Below are positions 46,379-56,807 of a DNA stretch of 64,000 nucleotides, in pieces. Location of the stretch: positions 29,285,048 through 29,349,047 of the forward strand of contig JBCFYV010000001.1 in assembly GCA_039000515.1 (NCBI GenBank), read 5' to 3'. The stretch comes from Timema cristinae (Eukaryota; Arthropoda; Insecta; Phasmatodea; Timematidae). Position 1 is the first letter of the stretch; the number at the start of each line of letters is the position of its first letter. The notes under the pieces were generated by a model. That model had not been told where the DNA came from, did not search any database, and saw only the letters and a list, made by a program, of their open reading frames with translations. A program made the translations under genes and the position numbers.

Positions 46379-46815
46379 TGGCGTCCTTTTGTAAGTTCGG
46401 CAATGAACTTTCGAGTTCCTAATGACATAGTTTAAGTAAGTACAATGCAATTAGGGAAAACATTTTTAAGAACTACAAGTCTACGGTAAACCCAAACAAA
46501 AATATCATATAATCATTCCTATAAAACTTGTATATCCCATAGATAAGAAACTTATATCTCATAAATATTTATACAAAACATTAGTAGAATATTTATAAGA
46601 GGAATTAGCAATTTTTTTTATCAATTATACATAATTTTAAATCAATAAGAATACAAACAAAAACAATCACATATATTTGTTATTGAATATTATACATTAA
46701 TAATAATCCTTTTGTTTAGTAGCAAACAAAAATGCCTGAATTATTTTTTTGGTTAAAGTATTAGAAAATTCCAAACAATAAAAATAAATGTGGAAAACAA
46801 AAGTTTTAAATCCCC
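46379..46815. other. Gene-free AT-rich stretch
   Basis: Nothing recognised. Confidence 0.45.
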
Positions 46816-47039
46816 CCTTTGGTGGCTGCATGGTATAAGGTGCTTTTCTCACAAAGGTTAAAATCTCAGTCAGCTGTACTGAGTTGTTTTTTTAAAATAT
46901 TTTCCCATTCTTATTCCACGTAAATGCGAGTACACTTCCTCTGAATAACAAATATAACTTTACTCATTCCTAAAACTATTAGAGTGGTTGGGAAAATAAC
47001 CGTATAACTTGAACAAGTAGTAAGACATAATGCTAAAAG
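46816..47039 (+). mobile_element. tRNA-derived SINE, family B with small internal deletion
   Basis: 'ctttggtggctgcatggtat' + 'aaggtgc', then directly 'ggttaaaatctcagtcagc' (B-box region), 'ttattccacgtaaatgcgag', tail 'cttgaacaagtagtaagac' + 'ataatgctaaaag'. Part of the head is missing. Confidence 0.8.
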
Positions 47040-47702
47040 AACAAAAAAAAAGTTTTAATTTCTTTGTTGCACCAAAGCCTATTAACTATTTTCTATTTAA
47101 AAAAATTCTTATGGCTCTTAAGTTATTTTATTTTATGCGAAATCACTATATTTTAAATAAATATTGTCATTGTAATTATTCAATTTATTCTCTATTTTAA
47201 TGATTAAACATTAAGAGACAAATCAATACCCAATCAAACAATAGAATAAAAATAGTGTAGTTGTACAAATAATATTTAACATATCAGATATGTGTATTTA
47301 AAAAAAAGAAATAAAAAATTTCCCTGGGAAAATGTGCAGCCTTCATTAGAAAATGTTTTCAACATCTAGCCTTACATTAAATCGTGGGTACGATTCTTAA
47401 AACCTTTTTTCTTATTTCTTGGGACAGTGAAGATTAAGTTGGGAGTCCATGTGGGCATGTTCCGCAGAAGGGTTTAAACCTTGTTCCTCCTTTTTGTAAT
47501 TGAATAAGGGGTCACCACTGCGGATGGATATCCGTAAGGAAGAAGAGATACTTCATCTCGTTTAAAGGGGAGAAGTCCGTTATGTCATATCCTTAAAAGA
47601 TATGTTCAGTGAAGTCTTTCACAGTTAGGGGAGAGTTAAAGAATTAATAGATATCTAAATATATCAATTTTAGAGAGCTAGACGGTTATAAATATATTTT
47701 TA
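47040..47702. other. Gene-free stretch
   Basis: No supported feature. 47450-47650 is somewhat GC-richer without recognisable homology. Confidence 0.4.
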
Positions 47703-48266
47703 TGCAGGGTGTTCGGAAATTCATGGCCCAAATTGCACATATAGCTTGTTTGAATCAAAGGTAATACAAAATACAAATACACATACATCCGGGAAACTAT
47801 ACTAATACCATTAAATTGTGTTCAATATTTCGGTATACAGCGCCTGGAGATCAAAGCTGTTCAAACATGCATGCAGAGCAAGTAGCATAGGAGTTAGGCG
47901 TGCGGCACTGCATATGTAATATTGACTAGCACGTTCTGTGATGTAGGACCGATAATGATGACCCTCAGAACGTATTAGCATTTCTAGGTGGACTGGTGGG
48001 CTGTTTAATATTAATTGTGGTATGTTCTGCTGCTGTGCTCTAAGATGTCAAAGTGTGTAGTGCAGTGAGCCTAGTTTTATATGCAACCTTGTTGTACACA
48101 CATGTTGAACAGCTTTGATCTCCAGGCGCTTCACGCTTATAATTTGAACATAATTTGATGGTATTAGCATAGTTTTCCGGATGAAAGTGTACAGTGATTT
48201 TATATTACTTTTGGTTCAAACAAACTATCTGTGCAGTTTGGTGTATGAGTTTCCAAACATCATGTA
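47703..48266. mobile_element. MITE with about 190-bp terminal inverted repeats, TA-flanked
   Basis: The left end 'tgcagggtgttcggaaattc' pairs with the reverse complement of the right end, 'tacatgatgtttggaaactc'. The match continues inward through 'agcttgtttgaatcaaa', 'tactaataccattaaatt' and 'gcgcctggagatcaaagctg' to about 47870 on the left and 48108 on the right. It is flanked by TA dinucleotides, as in the Tc1/mariner superfamily. The central 240 bp encodes nothing recognisable. A transcript would fold into a long hairpin. Confidence 0.88.
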
Positions 48267-48738
48267 TAATAATATTACAAGAGCTAGTTAATTAGTAATA
48301 ATTTATCTCTGTCAAACAAGACACTATCGTAAGATTTTGTTTGGGAGATACTTTTAGAATAAACAAATTTTGTTCAAGCTTGACTTTGATTTTTATTACC
48401 GCATCTTACTCCTTGCTTGATTTATACGCATTTCTACTAACTAAGCGAGTGTGTTAGAACAGGGGTCGCCAAACCCGTGTTCGTCGTCCCTTAGACAATT
48501 ATACATGCACCCACTAAGCCATTGATACTGAAATGTAGTACCTTTAGAAAATAAAAAAATAAATAGTATGTATTGGCACATTTTCCGAACAATTCAAGAA
48601 TTGCAAAAAAAACGATTGTTTTGAGAGCAAATTATATGGAGGGAACATAGAAAAGTTGGACGATTTATTCAATCAAAGATTTGAATAGTTTCGTGAAATA
48701 GAACTTGTAATATATATTTTTAAATCCATTTTAATATA

Positions 48739-49098
48739 TTGGACATGAATATAGTTACAAAACATATCAATACAATGTACAAAACAAATGTTGAAGAATT
48801 GAAACCAGAGATTTCGGAATTACATAACAACTTATCCTTCAAGATAAACATTTTCTGGAAACTATTATTCCACACAAAATTTCCTTGGCTGAATATCTTA
48901 GCGAATAAGATTGGATCATATTTTGGATACTATTTTCCCTGCGAATTAGCATTCTTCATATTGAAAGCTGTGAAAACAAAATACCGATATCACCTTTTAA
49001 ACGCTAATCTAAAATACTGTTTAAGAACAGTAGTGTCAAATTATGATCCGGACTTTAAAATGACAATCAGTGAAATGCAGTTCCAAACATTACATTAA
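48739..49098 (+). pseudogene. hAT transposase C-terminal dimerisation domain fragment
   Basis: An intact 119-codon frame whose central and C-terminal parts are characteristic of the hAT dimerisation region: KFPWLNILANKIGSYFG at about residues 47-63, CELAFFILKAVKTKYR at 69-84, then LLNANLKYCLR. In full-length hAT (GTF2IRD2/ZBED-like) transposases this region lies at the extreme C-terminus and mediates dimerisation. Upstream, in another frame, 'LDDLFNQRFE' (near 48656) matches the preceding transposase region, so at least one frameshift has occurred. The zinc-finger and catalytic DDE portions are absent. The ATG at 48739 is internal to the ancestral gene and is probably not a real start. Confidence 0.83.
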
Positions 49099-49211
49099 AA
49101 ATTATACATTGACATAAACTTTTTAAAATGTTTTATTCAATAGTTTATTTTGGTAAGATAGTGTTACTGAATGAATTGCCAAAATAAATTATTCATATTA
49201 ATTTACCATAT

Positions 49212-49480
49212 GTGAACATAATTTATATATGTACTGTACAGAACATGCGTCCACGAATAATTTATATATGTACTGTACAGAATATGCGTTCGCGAATAAT
49301 TTATATATGTACTGTACAGAACATGCGTCCGCGAATAATTTATATATGTACTGTACAGAACATGCGTATGCGAATAATTTATATATGTACTGTACAGAAT
49401 CATCGTGAATTTTTTACGTACAGAATCGTCGCGAATAATTGATATATGTACTGTACAGAACATGCGTCCGTGAATAATTT
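49212..49480. repeat. 39-bp minisatellite inside the hAT element
   Basis: About seven units of 'aataatttatatatgtactg' + 'tacagaacatgcgtccgcg', the last two more diverged. Each unit contains the near-palindrome tgtactgtaca. Because 39 is divisible by three, frames on both strands stay open and give a 13-residue period. These frames are not genes. Confidence 0.93.
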
Positions 49481-49692
49481 CAAAATTCATATGTGCCTTG
49501 GTGACAAAAAGGTTAGCGACCACTGTGTTAAAGATTGTAAGGTTTAATTTATAGGAAGAGTAGATGCATTTGCGTGGATGGAGAGTGGGAAACCATTTAG
49601 GTAAAATCACCCTAAGTTCTACCCGACTGGAATTTGAGCTCAAATCTCCCTGTCATTAGTAGTTAGTCATTTTAGACAGTGACGATTTAGAC

Positions 49693-50150
49693 TAGGGGTC
49701 AGCCAAATCTTGGGTTCTCGATCGACTTTTAAACTCATCAAAGGTCTTGCTATCATCTCGACTTTTAAACTCATCAAAGGTTTCGCTATCATCCATCTTT
49801 CATACACTCCACTTTTGATCAATATTTTTGTCATTACTATTTACATCTTAAAATGAACCTTACTTAAATAATTATGTCCCCATATTTCTAGATAAAATAT
49901 GTTTTAAGAAAAATATACATTTTCATAAGAAACTATTTAATTTTCTTGTAAAATTACCAATAATGACCAATCATGGTTATTTTGTTCTAACTCAAATGGT
50001 ATTTGAAAGTACTTGATATATTTGCGATTTTACAAGACTCTTATATATAATTTTAATAACGATGGGGTTTTTCTTACGTGAATGACTGAAAATTACTTCA
50101 TTGAGATTGACCAATCAATTACAATCGACCATTTGTTGTCTTCTGATAGT
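49693..50150. mobile_element. Possible hAT-like element
   Basis: The left end 'taggggtcagccaaatcttg' + 'ggttctcgatcgac' resembles hAT termini. Near 50103-50146 'gaccaatcaattacaatcga' + 'ccatttgttgtc' reads as the matching right end in reverse. A 36-bp unit 'tcgacttttaaactcatcaa' + 'aggt..gctatcat' is tandemly duplicated at 49727-49795. No target-site duplication identified. Confidence 0.35.
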
Positions 50151-50339
50151 GTTATAGTATTTGATTTGTGTTTTTTTTTATAATTATGGATAATATTTAT
50201 CAACAGTGACATCTGCAGCTCACATGATTTGGAGTTAGACTACTTTTAAGTAGACTGGTTTCTTTTATAGTTGTGAACTGAGGTTATTCCTATGAAAATT
50301 GAACTGTATATTTGTTTTGCCTAGGCAGTAATTTTTTTA

Positions 50340-50526
50340 AACCGTATCTTATTTATCGTTGAGATTGTGCATATGGATTATACTAATGGGGTAGGGATTA
50401 ATGGGTAAGTTATATCTTATAGGAAATGTGCCCTCAGTTTCCTAAAAGAAGAGTAGGAAACCATCTAAGAAAAATAGAATCCCAATGCACCCATTCAAAC
50501 CCTGACCTCTTAATCAATAGAAAACC
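50340..50526 (-). mobile_element. Diverged SINE-B
   Basis: Minus-strand family order is still visible: 'ggattatactaatggggtag', 'gagtaggaaaccatctaag' and 'cccattcaaaccctgacctc'. Both ends are decayed. Confidence 0.5.
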
Positions 50527-50662
50527 AGATTAAATGAGATTTAAGTTTTTACCGCGTGACTATCGATAAATGTATACTTGAATACACTTTATAATTCCAA
50601 ATGACATATTATTGTTTCATATTATTTTGTGTCATTTTTTGTTTGGCTAGTTCGAACATGAA

Positions 50663-51302
50663 GGTACAAGGACAAATTTCTAACTATCCAAAAGTTCGAA
50701 TTAAATAAGTTTCTTAAAAGGATCTCCCTTCCAAAAAATTCCTTTATCACCACTACATTTTTGGCCAAAGTTAATGATTTATAGGAATGTGGTTTGGACA
50801 GTGACATCACGAACACACACACACACACACACACAAAAACATTACTTTAAAGTATGTACTAAACAAAACAAAACAAAAACTAAACAACAACAAAAATATG
50901 CTTGCTTGTCACAAGAATATCGCTACGACCGAATCGCTAAGGAACAGCGCACGAAATCGCTTGAGAGGTTTGACCTTGACGAATGGAGTACAGAACTGAA
51001 CGTGTTAACAAAGACGTATGGGACGGTGGAGAGGGAGGGGCATAACAAAGTGTACTGACCGCATTCCAAAGTACCCTCCGCTGTTTTCAAAAATAGAACA
51101 CTTGGCACCGCAACTAAAAGTAGGAAAACAATACAGCACAGTACATTACAACTTACGAAAAGTTAGAATTAACCGAAACAAAATTAAAATTATCCACGAT
51201 TTTTTAACATTACTTTAATACAAAATTCACGGGACCGGTCGAAAAATTCGAATTGTAGACGATTTCGAATAACGGAAGTTAGAATTAGTCAGGCTCCACT
51301 GT
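50663..51302. mobile_element. Possible pogo/Tigger-like MITE
   Basis: The right end, reverse complement 'cagtggagcctgactaattc' + 'taacttccgttattcg', abuts a TA. At the left 'tacaaggacaaatttctaac' + 'tatccaaaagttcgaa' is a partial match. A (CA)n run lies inside at 50813-50834. Frames in the GC-richer centre (50934-51058) show no recognisable domain. Confidence 0.42.
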
Positions 51303-51591
51303 ATTTAGATATCACTATACTGTTTAGTTTAAAAAAAAAGATTATCTTGGAAGCCTCTAAAATTAGTTATTAGCTCACAAATCGACGGTGTTTCCCTTGA
51401 AGTTAAAAATAAAAATGAACATTACATTTATTAAAGACTTACTCTGGTCGTTAAATATTTACTATCCTAAATATATAAGGTATAATAATAAGAAAATAAA
51501 ATTGGTATAATTTCCCACAGAAAAGGAGATACAATTATTGATGATGATAAAATAACATTAAATTCCAACGCTGAAAAAATACCAATAACGT

Positions 51592-52407
51592 CAGGGGTTC
51601 TTAAAATGTGGTCCATGGATAGGTTTAAGGGGGTCCGTGAACCGAAGATAAAACATTACTTATTGTAGAACAAAGCTTGAATCCAATTACAATGTTTCTT
51701 GTTTCTTTAACAGGCAGGGTATTTATTACTTGGTACCATCAAAACAAAAAAATAGAATGTATGTCAAAGATTACATGCGCAATGCACTGTTGATGACTAC
51801 TTCACAATTTCAACTTCTTATTCAAGCAAAGCAATAGCAACCTTTTCGTTGATTCCTTACTTTTGAACAGTTACTAAAGCTAAGTTTGAAGTTAAACACT
51901 TTTACTTTATTTCACTTTTATTCATGAAGTTACCATTAATTATTGCATAAAAAGGAAACATGAGACACACAATTCGTTGTAAAGATTGTTTTTATATAAT
52001 GCCCATGTGAATGTAATAAATTTACACTGCAGTAAAGTAAACTAGTAAATTGAGCTATAGTTACGTAAACCCTTTATCGGCTGCCAGCAAAATAATTTGT
52101 GAGTTTTTTAAAACTTCGATTTTTGTTTAAAAATTAAAAATAGACTTCTGGTTTTTTTTAATTGAAATTTTATTAGTGGTTGCACATCTTCAAGTCATTG
52201 CATTGTTAATAAAGCCCTCAATTATAACATTTTACCAGTAATTAATATCAATATCAATGGTTTAATGGGTAGACACTTTGGTATTAAAGAAAAGATAGGG
52301 ATGAAAAAAAATTGAGTGTGTATTTACGCCCATTTTTATGGGAGGGAGTCCATGACTTTGTGAGATTCTCATATGGGACCTTGACCCCAAACGATCAAGA
52401 ACCACTG
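51592..52407. mobile_element. hAT-type non-autonomous element (816 bp)
   Basis: The left end 'caggggttcttaaaatgtgg' and the right end, reverse complement 'cagtggttcttgatcgtttg', are hAT-like inverted termini. Inward, 'gggggtccgtgaa' and 'gggagggagtccatgac' are also similar. The flanking octamers (aataacgt and cagtgata) do not match, so the duplication is lost or an end is misplaced. No transposase is visible. Confidence 0.6.
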
Positions 52408-53435
52408 CAGTGATAGATTAATTATATAAAATCATATAAAGACGTATGCTGCGAGTTTCAAGATTTTTAATATTTCTTTGACATTTATAAAAAAATTATA
52501 TACTGCCCGAATTATATTTTAATAAACAAACAAACAAACAGTTTTTTTGGATCGATGCTATCTGGAGATGGAGAACCAAATTGAGAAACTATGCCCAGTA
52601 CATTTATTGTTCGGACTTGATTTATAGAATGTCACTAATAAATTTCATTAAAATAGGTCAACAGACTTGACAGTTATAGCGTAGGCTAATACATATTCAG
52701 AAGAAAAAATACGGAAGGATTAAATTACAAAAGGCCAAGTTAAAATAGATCCTATTAACGTTCGTACAATAGATTCATCTTGATTTTGCATAAAATTAGT
52801 CACTATTGTAATTTTAAGCGTGAATTACTTTACAAACGTGCTGACAATAAGTTATTCTTGTTATGAATTCTGATAAAAACACTTGTCTCGTTAAGTATAT
52901 AGCTATTCCTCTAGAAATGTTTGTGCCTCGAGCACACTGAGAATTTAATGAGGCAGAGGTTAAGTTAGTACACGGATGAGATTCATACTAACCCGCAAAA
53001 CAAAGGGGAAAAGGCTAACCGGAGCTGGATAAATCCCTCGATAAGACAGACAAGCAACGAGATAAAGATACTGGGGAAATCATGACAATGCCATCGCAAT
53101 AATTATATGATTACTTGTCATGTATGGTTTATCAAGCCAAGAAACGTACGTATGTGTAACTATAATTCCTCATGTTTTGTTAGCTCGACAAAGGTATTTC
53201 GAACGCATAAAACAGAGGTAATTGCTCACATTACATGGAATAAGAATATAACTAAATTGCAATGCATGTCGTCACTAACTTAATTACAATATATATTTGG
53301 TTCTTTGTTTCATACTTGTATGTATATTAATAAAAAGATGTCTATTATTTATAACCTGTACTATAATTAATATTATTTTGATAAGAAATGCAATTGTAAA
53401 TTGGAGTTAAAATATATTTATTATTTTACAATTTG
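52408..53435. other. Gene-free stretch
   Basis: (AAAC)n lies at 52525-52540. At 52600-52680 'aaaataggtcaacagacttg' + 'acagttatagcg' resembles generic transposon-end sequence. 52920-53220 is a less AT-rich, apparently unique segment with no ORF of note. Confidence 0.35.
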
Positions 53436-54016
53436 TTGAAGTTATACTTCTTTAGGCGCGTTATGAAAAAATATGAGAGTGAAATTTTAAGATGCGCGCG
53501 CATCACTGTAACACAAAAGTAACAGGTTGAAGGTAAACCGCTCACTATCTCGAAAAAAAAAAAGCTACTAACAAAATAAAATAGAACCTCTGTTAGTCGC
53601 GCATGTTGGTACGCTCATAGAGAATGTTATCATTGTTTTCCTTTCTCTATGTACGCTCGTGCCTTGTCATGTTTTCATATATATATTACACATGTTTTAG
53701 TTTCTACATTCACAAACGTGTGATTTCATACAAGTGCGAATTATATGTGCTAATAAATTATATTCAGTAGTGATTTAAATTGAATATTTTGATTAATATT
53801 ATTTACTATTCGTAAATATTAGTAAAAAAATTGTGCTTATAGACTTTTTCAAGTGCTCCAATAATTGAGGTTAACTATTCGTATGTATATTTATTGATAT
53901 AAATTAAAATATTATTATTTAACATAATTAATACAAAATATTATCATTTTTTTGTAATTAATTATTTGCATGCAATTAAAACTATTTTTTAATGATGCCA
54001 AAGAAGTATAACTTCT
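53436..54016. mobile_element. Putative TIR element with 'gaagttatacttcttt' ends
   Basis: The left end GAAGTTATACTTCTTTAGGC (53438 on) and the reverse complement of the right end, GAAGTTATACTTCTTTGGC (ending 54015), are inverted repeats. GC-rich 'cgcgcgc' tracts lie just inside the left end and just outside the right. An internal 9-bp hairpin, catagagaa...ttctctatg, lies at 53617-53652. No transposase or clear target duplication was found, and the superfamily is unknown. Confidence 0.5.
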
Positions 54017-54592
54017 CGCGCGCGTACATAAGTACACACATTCATTTTTTGTATTGTAAAATGTTCATCGCCTTATTCATCACAAAAGAGTAATTTACAT
54101 TTAGTTAAATAAAGTAGAAACATTTAAACAAATTGTTACAGAATAATTTAACAGTAGTTATAAATATATATTAAACATTAATTTTATGTTTGATACTAAA
54201 GTAAATAAATCGAAACATCAAATAAAGTTAAAGATACCACAGAAGTAAGTCTTTGAAAATGTTACACAGCCTGGGAGTTAGATTTATATAAAATTATAAT
54301 TATAATTTTTCAATCTTTATCTATAAATAATTGATCTATTCTTATTGACGTAGCAGAGGCTAACTTTGATCTATTCGACACCCAAATAAGGAGAACGGGA
54401 CCAGTTTAAAAACATTGAATGGAAAATATAATAATATTATTTTAACCAAATTATTTCCATGTTTTAATTTTTTTTAGTTTCAACACAACACGTATGCAAT
54501 GTTTTTATTGATGTATTTAAATATCACACTTCAAATGTTTTAAATGTATTGATTTATTTTTATCTTGTGTCACAACGTATTAATATCAATTC
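54017..54592. other. Gene-free AT-rich stretch
   Basis: Nothing recognised. Confidence 0.45.
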
Positions 54593-54815
54593 AGGTTATA
54601 CTCATAAATGATAATTACTATAATGGTTTAGGGATGAGACAAAGGAAGAATTTTAGAAGTAATATAGCCACTTTTGTTTGGAAAGAGATTGGGAAACCAC
54701 TTAGGAAAATTCCTTGTTAGGCCCGACCAGGATTCATACTACAGTATCCCAGTGTTTAGAAAGCCAGTTTCACACGAGATTGACGCCTTAGACTATTTGG
54801 CCGCTAAAGCGAGTT
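54593..54815 (-). mobile_element. Diverged SINE-B
   Basis: 'gagattgggaaaccacttag', 'ggcccgaccaggattcatac' (B-box side) and 'gacgccttagactatttggc' + 'cgctaaagcg' (head). A 71-codon frame over it is not a gene. Confidence 0.7.
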
Positions 54816-55494
54816 GCACTATTTTTGAATGCATCAATCAAAGAATATTTTGGAGAAACAAATTTACAATTCATTTCATAGCAATATAATATTAATTACT
54901 TTCTTTATAATTAATAATGTTTATAGAATATTTTTAACAATATCTGTATCATAAGTTCTACTACGAATATAACATTAATAAATTACTGCCAACTAAAGAA
55001 GTTGCTATGATATCATTAACATAACTACAATTACCACGAAGAAAATATACTAATCACACATTGAAATAAAGATAATACGGTACGTGTCAATTATAATATA
55101 ACATACATTAACTTTCATAAAGTTAAATTATGGCCATTGTTACCATGATTTTATTTTATCTAAGTGTCAATATTATTTTGTGTGGGTATGATCATAAAAC
55201 CCCTTGAACATTTTACTCTAGTTGCTATGGTTCTCACACCCCCGCGATGTACAAAAGTTTAACCATGTATGTGTCACCTGAAATTGTGTAGAAGTGTCAG
55301 CTGTGAATTAATGTCAACATAACACTGATTGCTTTGAAAGACCAATATAATATAACTAGGGTTGCCGTGTTAGATGATTTACACAGATTGTCTAGCTTTG
55401 ATCGATAATTTCACAACTACACTAAACAGCAATTGTTTATGATTTTGAAAATAAAATAAAATGTGATGTTTCCTTTCAATACTAAGACACATGA
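54816..55494. other. Gene-free AT-rich stretch
   Basis: Nothing recognised. Confidence 0.45.
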
Positions 55495-56035
55495 TCTCAA
55501 TTCAATATCAAAGAGCTCATGCTCTCCATAGTTATATCAAAGCACTCCTGCTCTCGATAGTTTCATATCAAAGCGCTCTTGCTCTCGATAGTTTCATATC
55601 GAAGCTCTCCTGCTCTCAATAGTTTCATATCAAAGCGCTCCTGCTCTCGATAGTTTCATATCAATGCGCTCTTGTTCTCGATAGTTTCATATCGAAGTTC
55701 TCCTGCTCTCGATAGCCTCACATCAAAGCGCTCATACTCTCCATAGTTATATAAAAGCGCTCTGCTCTCGATAGTTTCATATCAAAACGCTCATGCTCTC
55801 GATAGTTTCATATCAAAGAGCTCATGCTCTTATAGTTATATCAAAGCTCTCCTGCTCTCGATAGTTTCATATCAAAGCGCTCTTGCTCTCGATAGTTTCA
55901 TATCAAAGCGCTCCTGCTCTCGATAGTTTCATATCAAAGCTCTCCTGCTCTCGATAATTTCATATCAAAGCTCTCCTGCTCTCGATAGTTTCATATCAAA
56001 GCGCTCATGCTCTACATAGTTACATTAAAGCGTGT
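55495..56035. repeat. 31-bp minisatellite, about 17 units
   Basis: Unit 'gctctcgatagtttcatatc' + 'aaagcgctcct', with variants (gaag for aaag, catg for cctg, 'ccatagttatatcaaag' in a few units). Each unit has a short inverted 'gagc...gctc' element. The array ends at 'acattaaagcg'. Confidence 0.95.
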
Positions 56036-56057
56036 ATTATCCAATAGGTCAATGTGA

Positions 56058-56405
56058 AAAAAGTATCTTACGTTGGTTTAGGAATGTTGAGTGAATGAGT
56101 GTGGATCGAGTGACAAAGGTAAATGAAGTGGAAGTTAGATTAAGGTGGAGTGTGTGTATAAATATGAAGGGGTATACTATGTTAGACGTCGCTAAATGTT
56201 GTAGACGAATGTGTGGAAAAAAACAAGTGTTATAAGAATATAAGAGCATGGATGATTCGGTGTATGGATGTTGTTGAAGCGAAGGTAGTGTACAAGGATA
56301 GGGAAGTGAGTAGAAAATTGGTGAGGATGGATTAAGTTCGAGGGACTTTTTTGAGCTATATGAACAGTTTCTTGCATACCTTGTAACGAAACGGCGTGAT
56401 TAGTT
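56058..56405 (+). pseudogene. LINE 3' fragment (same family as 7476-7835)
   Basis: Plus-strand text 'gtgtggatcgagtgacaaag', 'gacgaatgtgtggaaaa', 'gtacaaggatagggaagtg' and 'acgaaacggcgtgatt' follows the order of the other two copies and encodes related peptides (MSVDRVTK near its start, DGLS... near the end) broken by many stops and shifts. Unlike the others it is not followed by a (TATG)n tract. Confidence 0.6.
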
Positions 56406-56541
56406 TGGCCTATGTAACGCATATATTCATGTTTCACTTGCGATTCATATGGTATAGTGGGTTTTAACACGACATCTTTGTTAGTCTTAAAAGAGATCTA
56501 AAAATAATTTAAAACATTGATTTTTTGAAATTTAATAAACA

Positions 56542-56807
56542 TCTATATAATAGAATCCATTTAGTCTGTTTGTTCACTCCATAGTTTATCTCAAAATTCT
56601 TGATATTATACAAATATGAAACTCCGCTAAAAATTTTATCCCCAAATAGTGTATAATTTAAATAATTAATTTTTTTTACAGTGGGTGGCTGCAGGGGAAG
56701 ATCAGTGCCGTGATAAAATGGCTAGTTTTTAAATATAATCTCAACAAAATGGCATGATTAAGAGGCCAAAACTATATATGTGATGCATATAGGGATCACA
56801 TAGCTAG
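56542..56807 (+). mobile_element. Putative non-autonomous Helitron-like element (266 bp)
   Basis: Begins TCTATATAATAGAATCC directly after an A and ends 'gtgatgcatatagggatcac' (5-bp stem gtgat/atcac) + 'atagCTAG' followed by T. TC...hairpin...CTAG between A and T is the Helitron signature. No coding capacity. Single copy in the window. Confidence 0.5.

Larger units (their letters stand above)
48460..49525 (+). mobile_element. hAT transposon remnant with transposase C-terminus and internal minisatellite
   Basis: Terminal inverted repeats CAGGGGTCGCCAAAC (left) and CAGTGGTCGCTAACC (reverse complement of the right end). Flanks tgttagaa (48452-48459) and tgttaaag (49526-49533) match at 6 of 8 positions, consistent with an aged 8-bp duplication. 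It contains a transposase C-terminal fragment (48739-49098) and a 39-bp minisatellite (49212-49480) near the right end. Most of the transposase is deleted. Confidence 0.87.
48393..49690 (-). mobile_element. tRNA-derived SINE, family B, split by a hAT element
   Basis: The tail part is 48393-48459 ('accgcatcttactccttgct' + 'tgatttatacgc'). The rest resumes at 49526-49690 ('gcatttgcgtggatggagag', 'ctacccgactggaatttgag', 'tgtcattagtag'). The hAT at 48460-49525 sits between. Confidence 0.75.

Noticed and set aside
49203..49643. 146-codon minus-strand frame with a 13-residue repeat
   Set aside because: The repeat is the 39-bp minisatellite; 39 is a multiple of three so the frame remains open. No domain outside the repeat.
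49693..50150. Firm assignment as a complete hAT element
   Set aside because: Right terminus poorly matched and no 8-bp duplication; kept only as a low-confidence feature.
50774..51218. Two overlapping frames in the GC-richer part of the 50663-51302 element
   Set aside because: No recognisable transposase motif in either; both cross repeat-like and poly-A/CA sequence.
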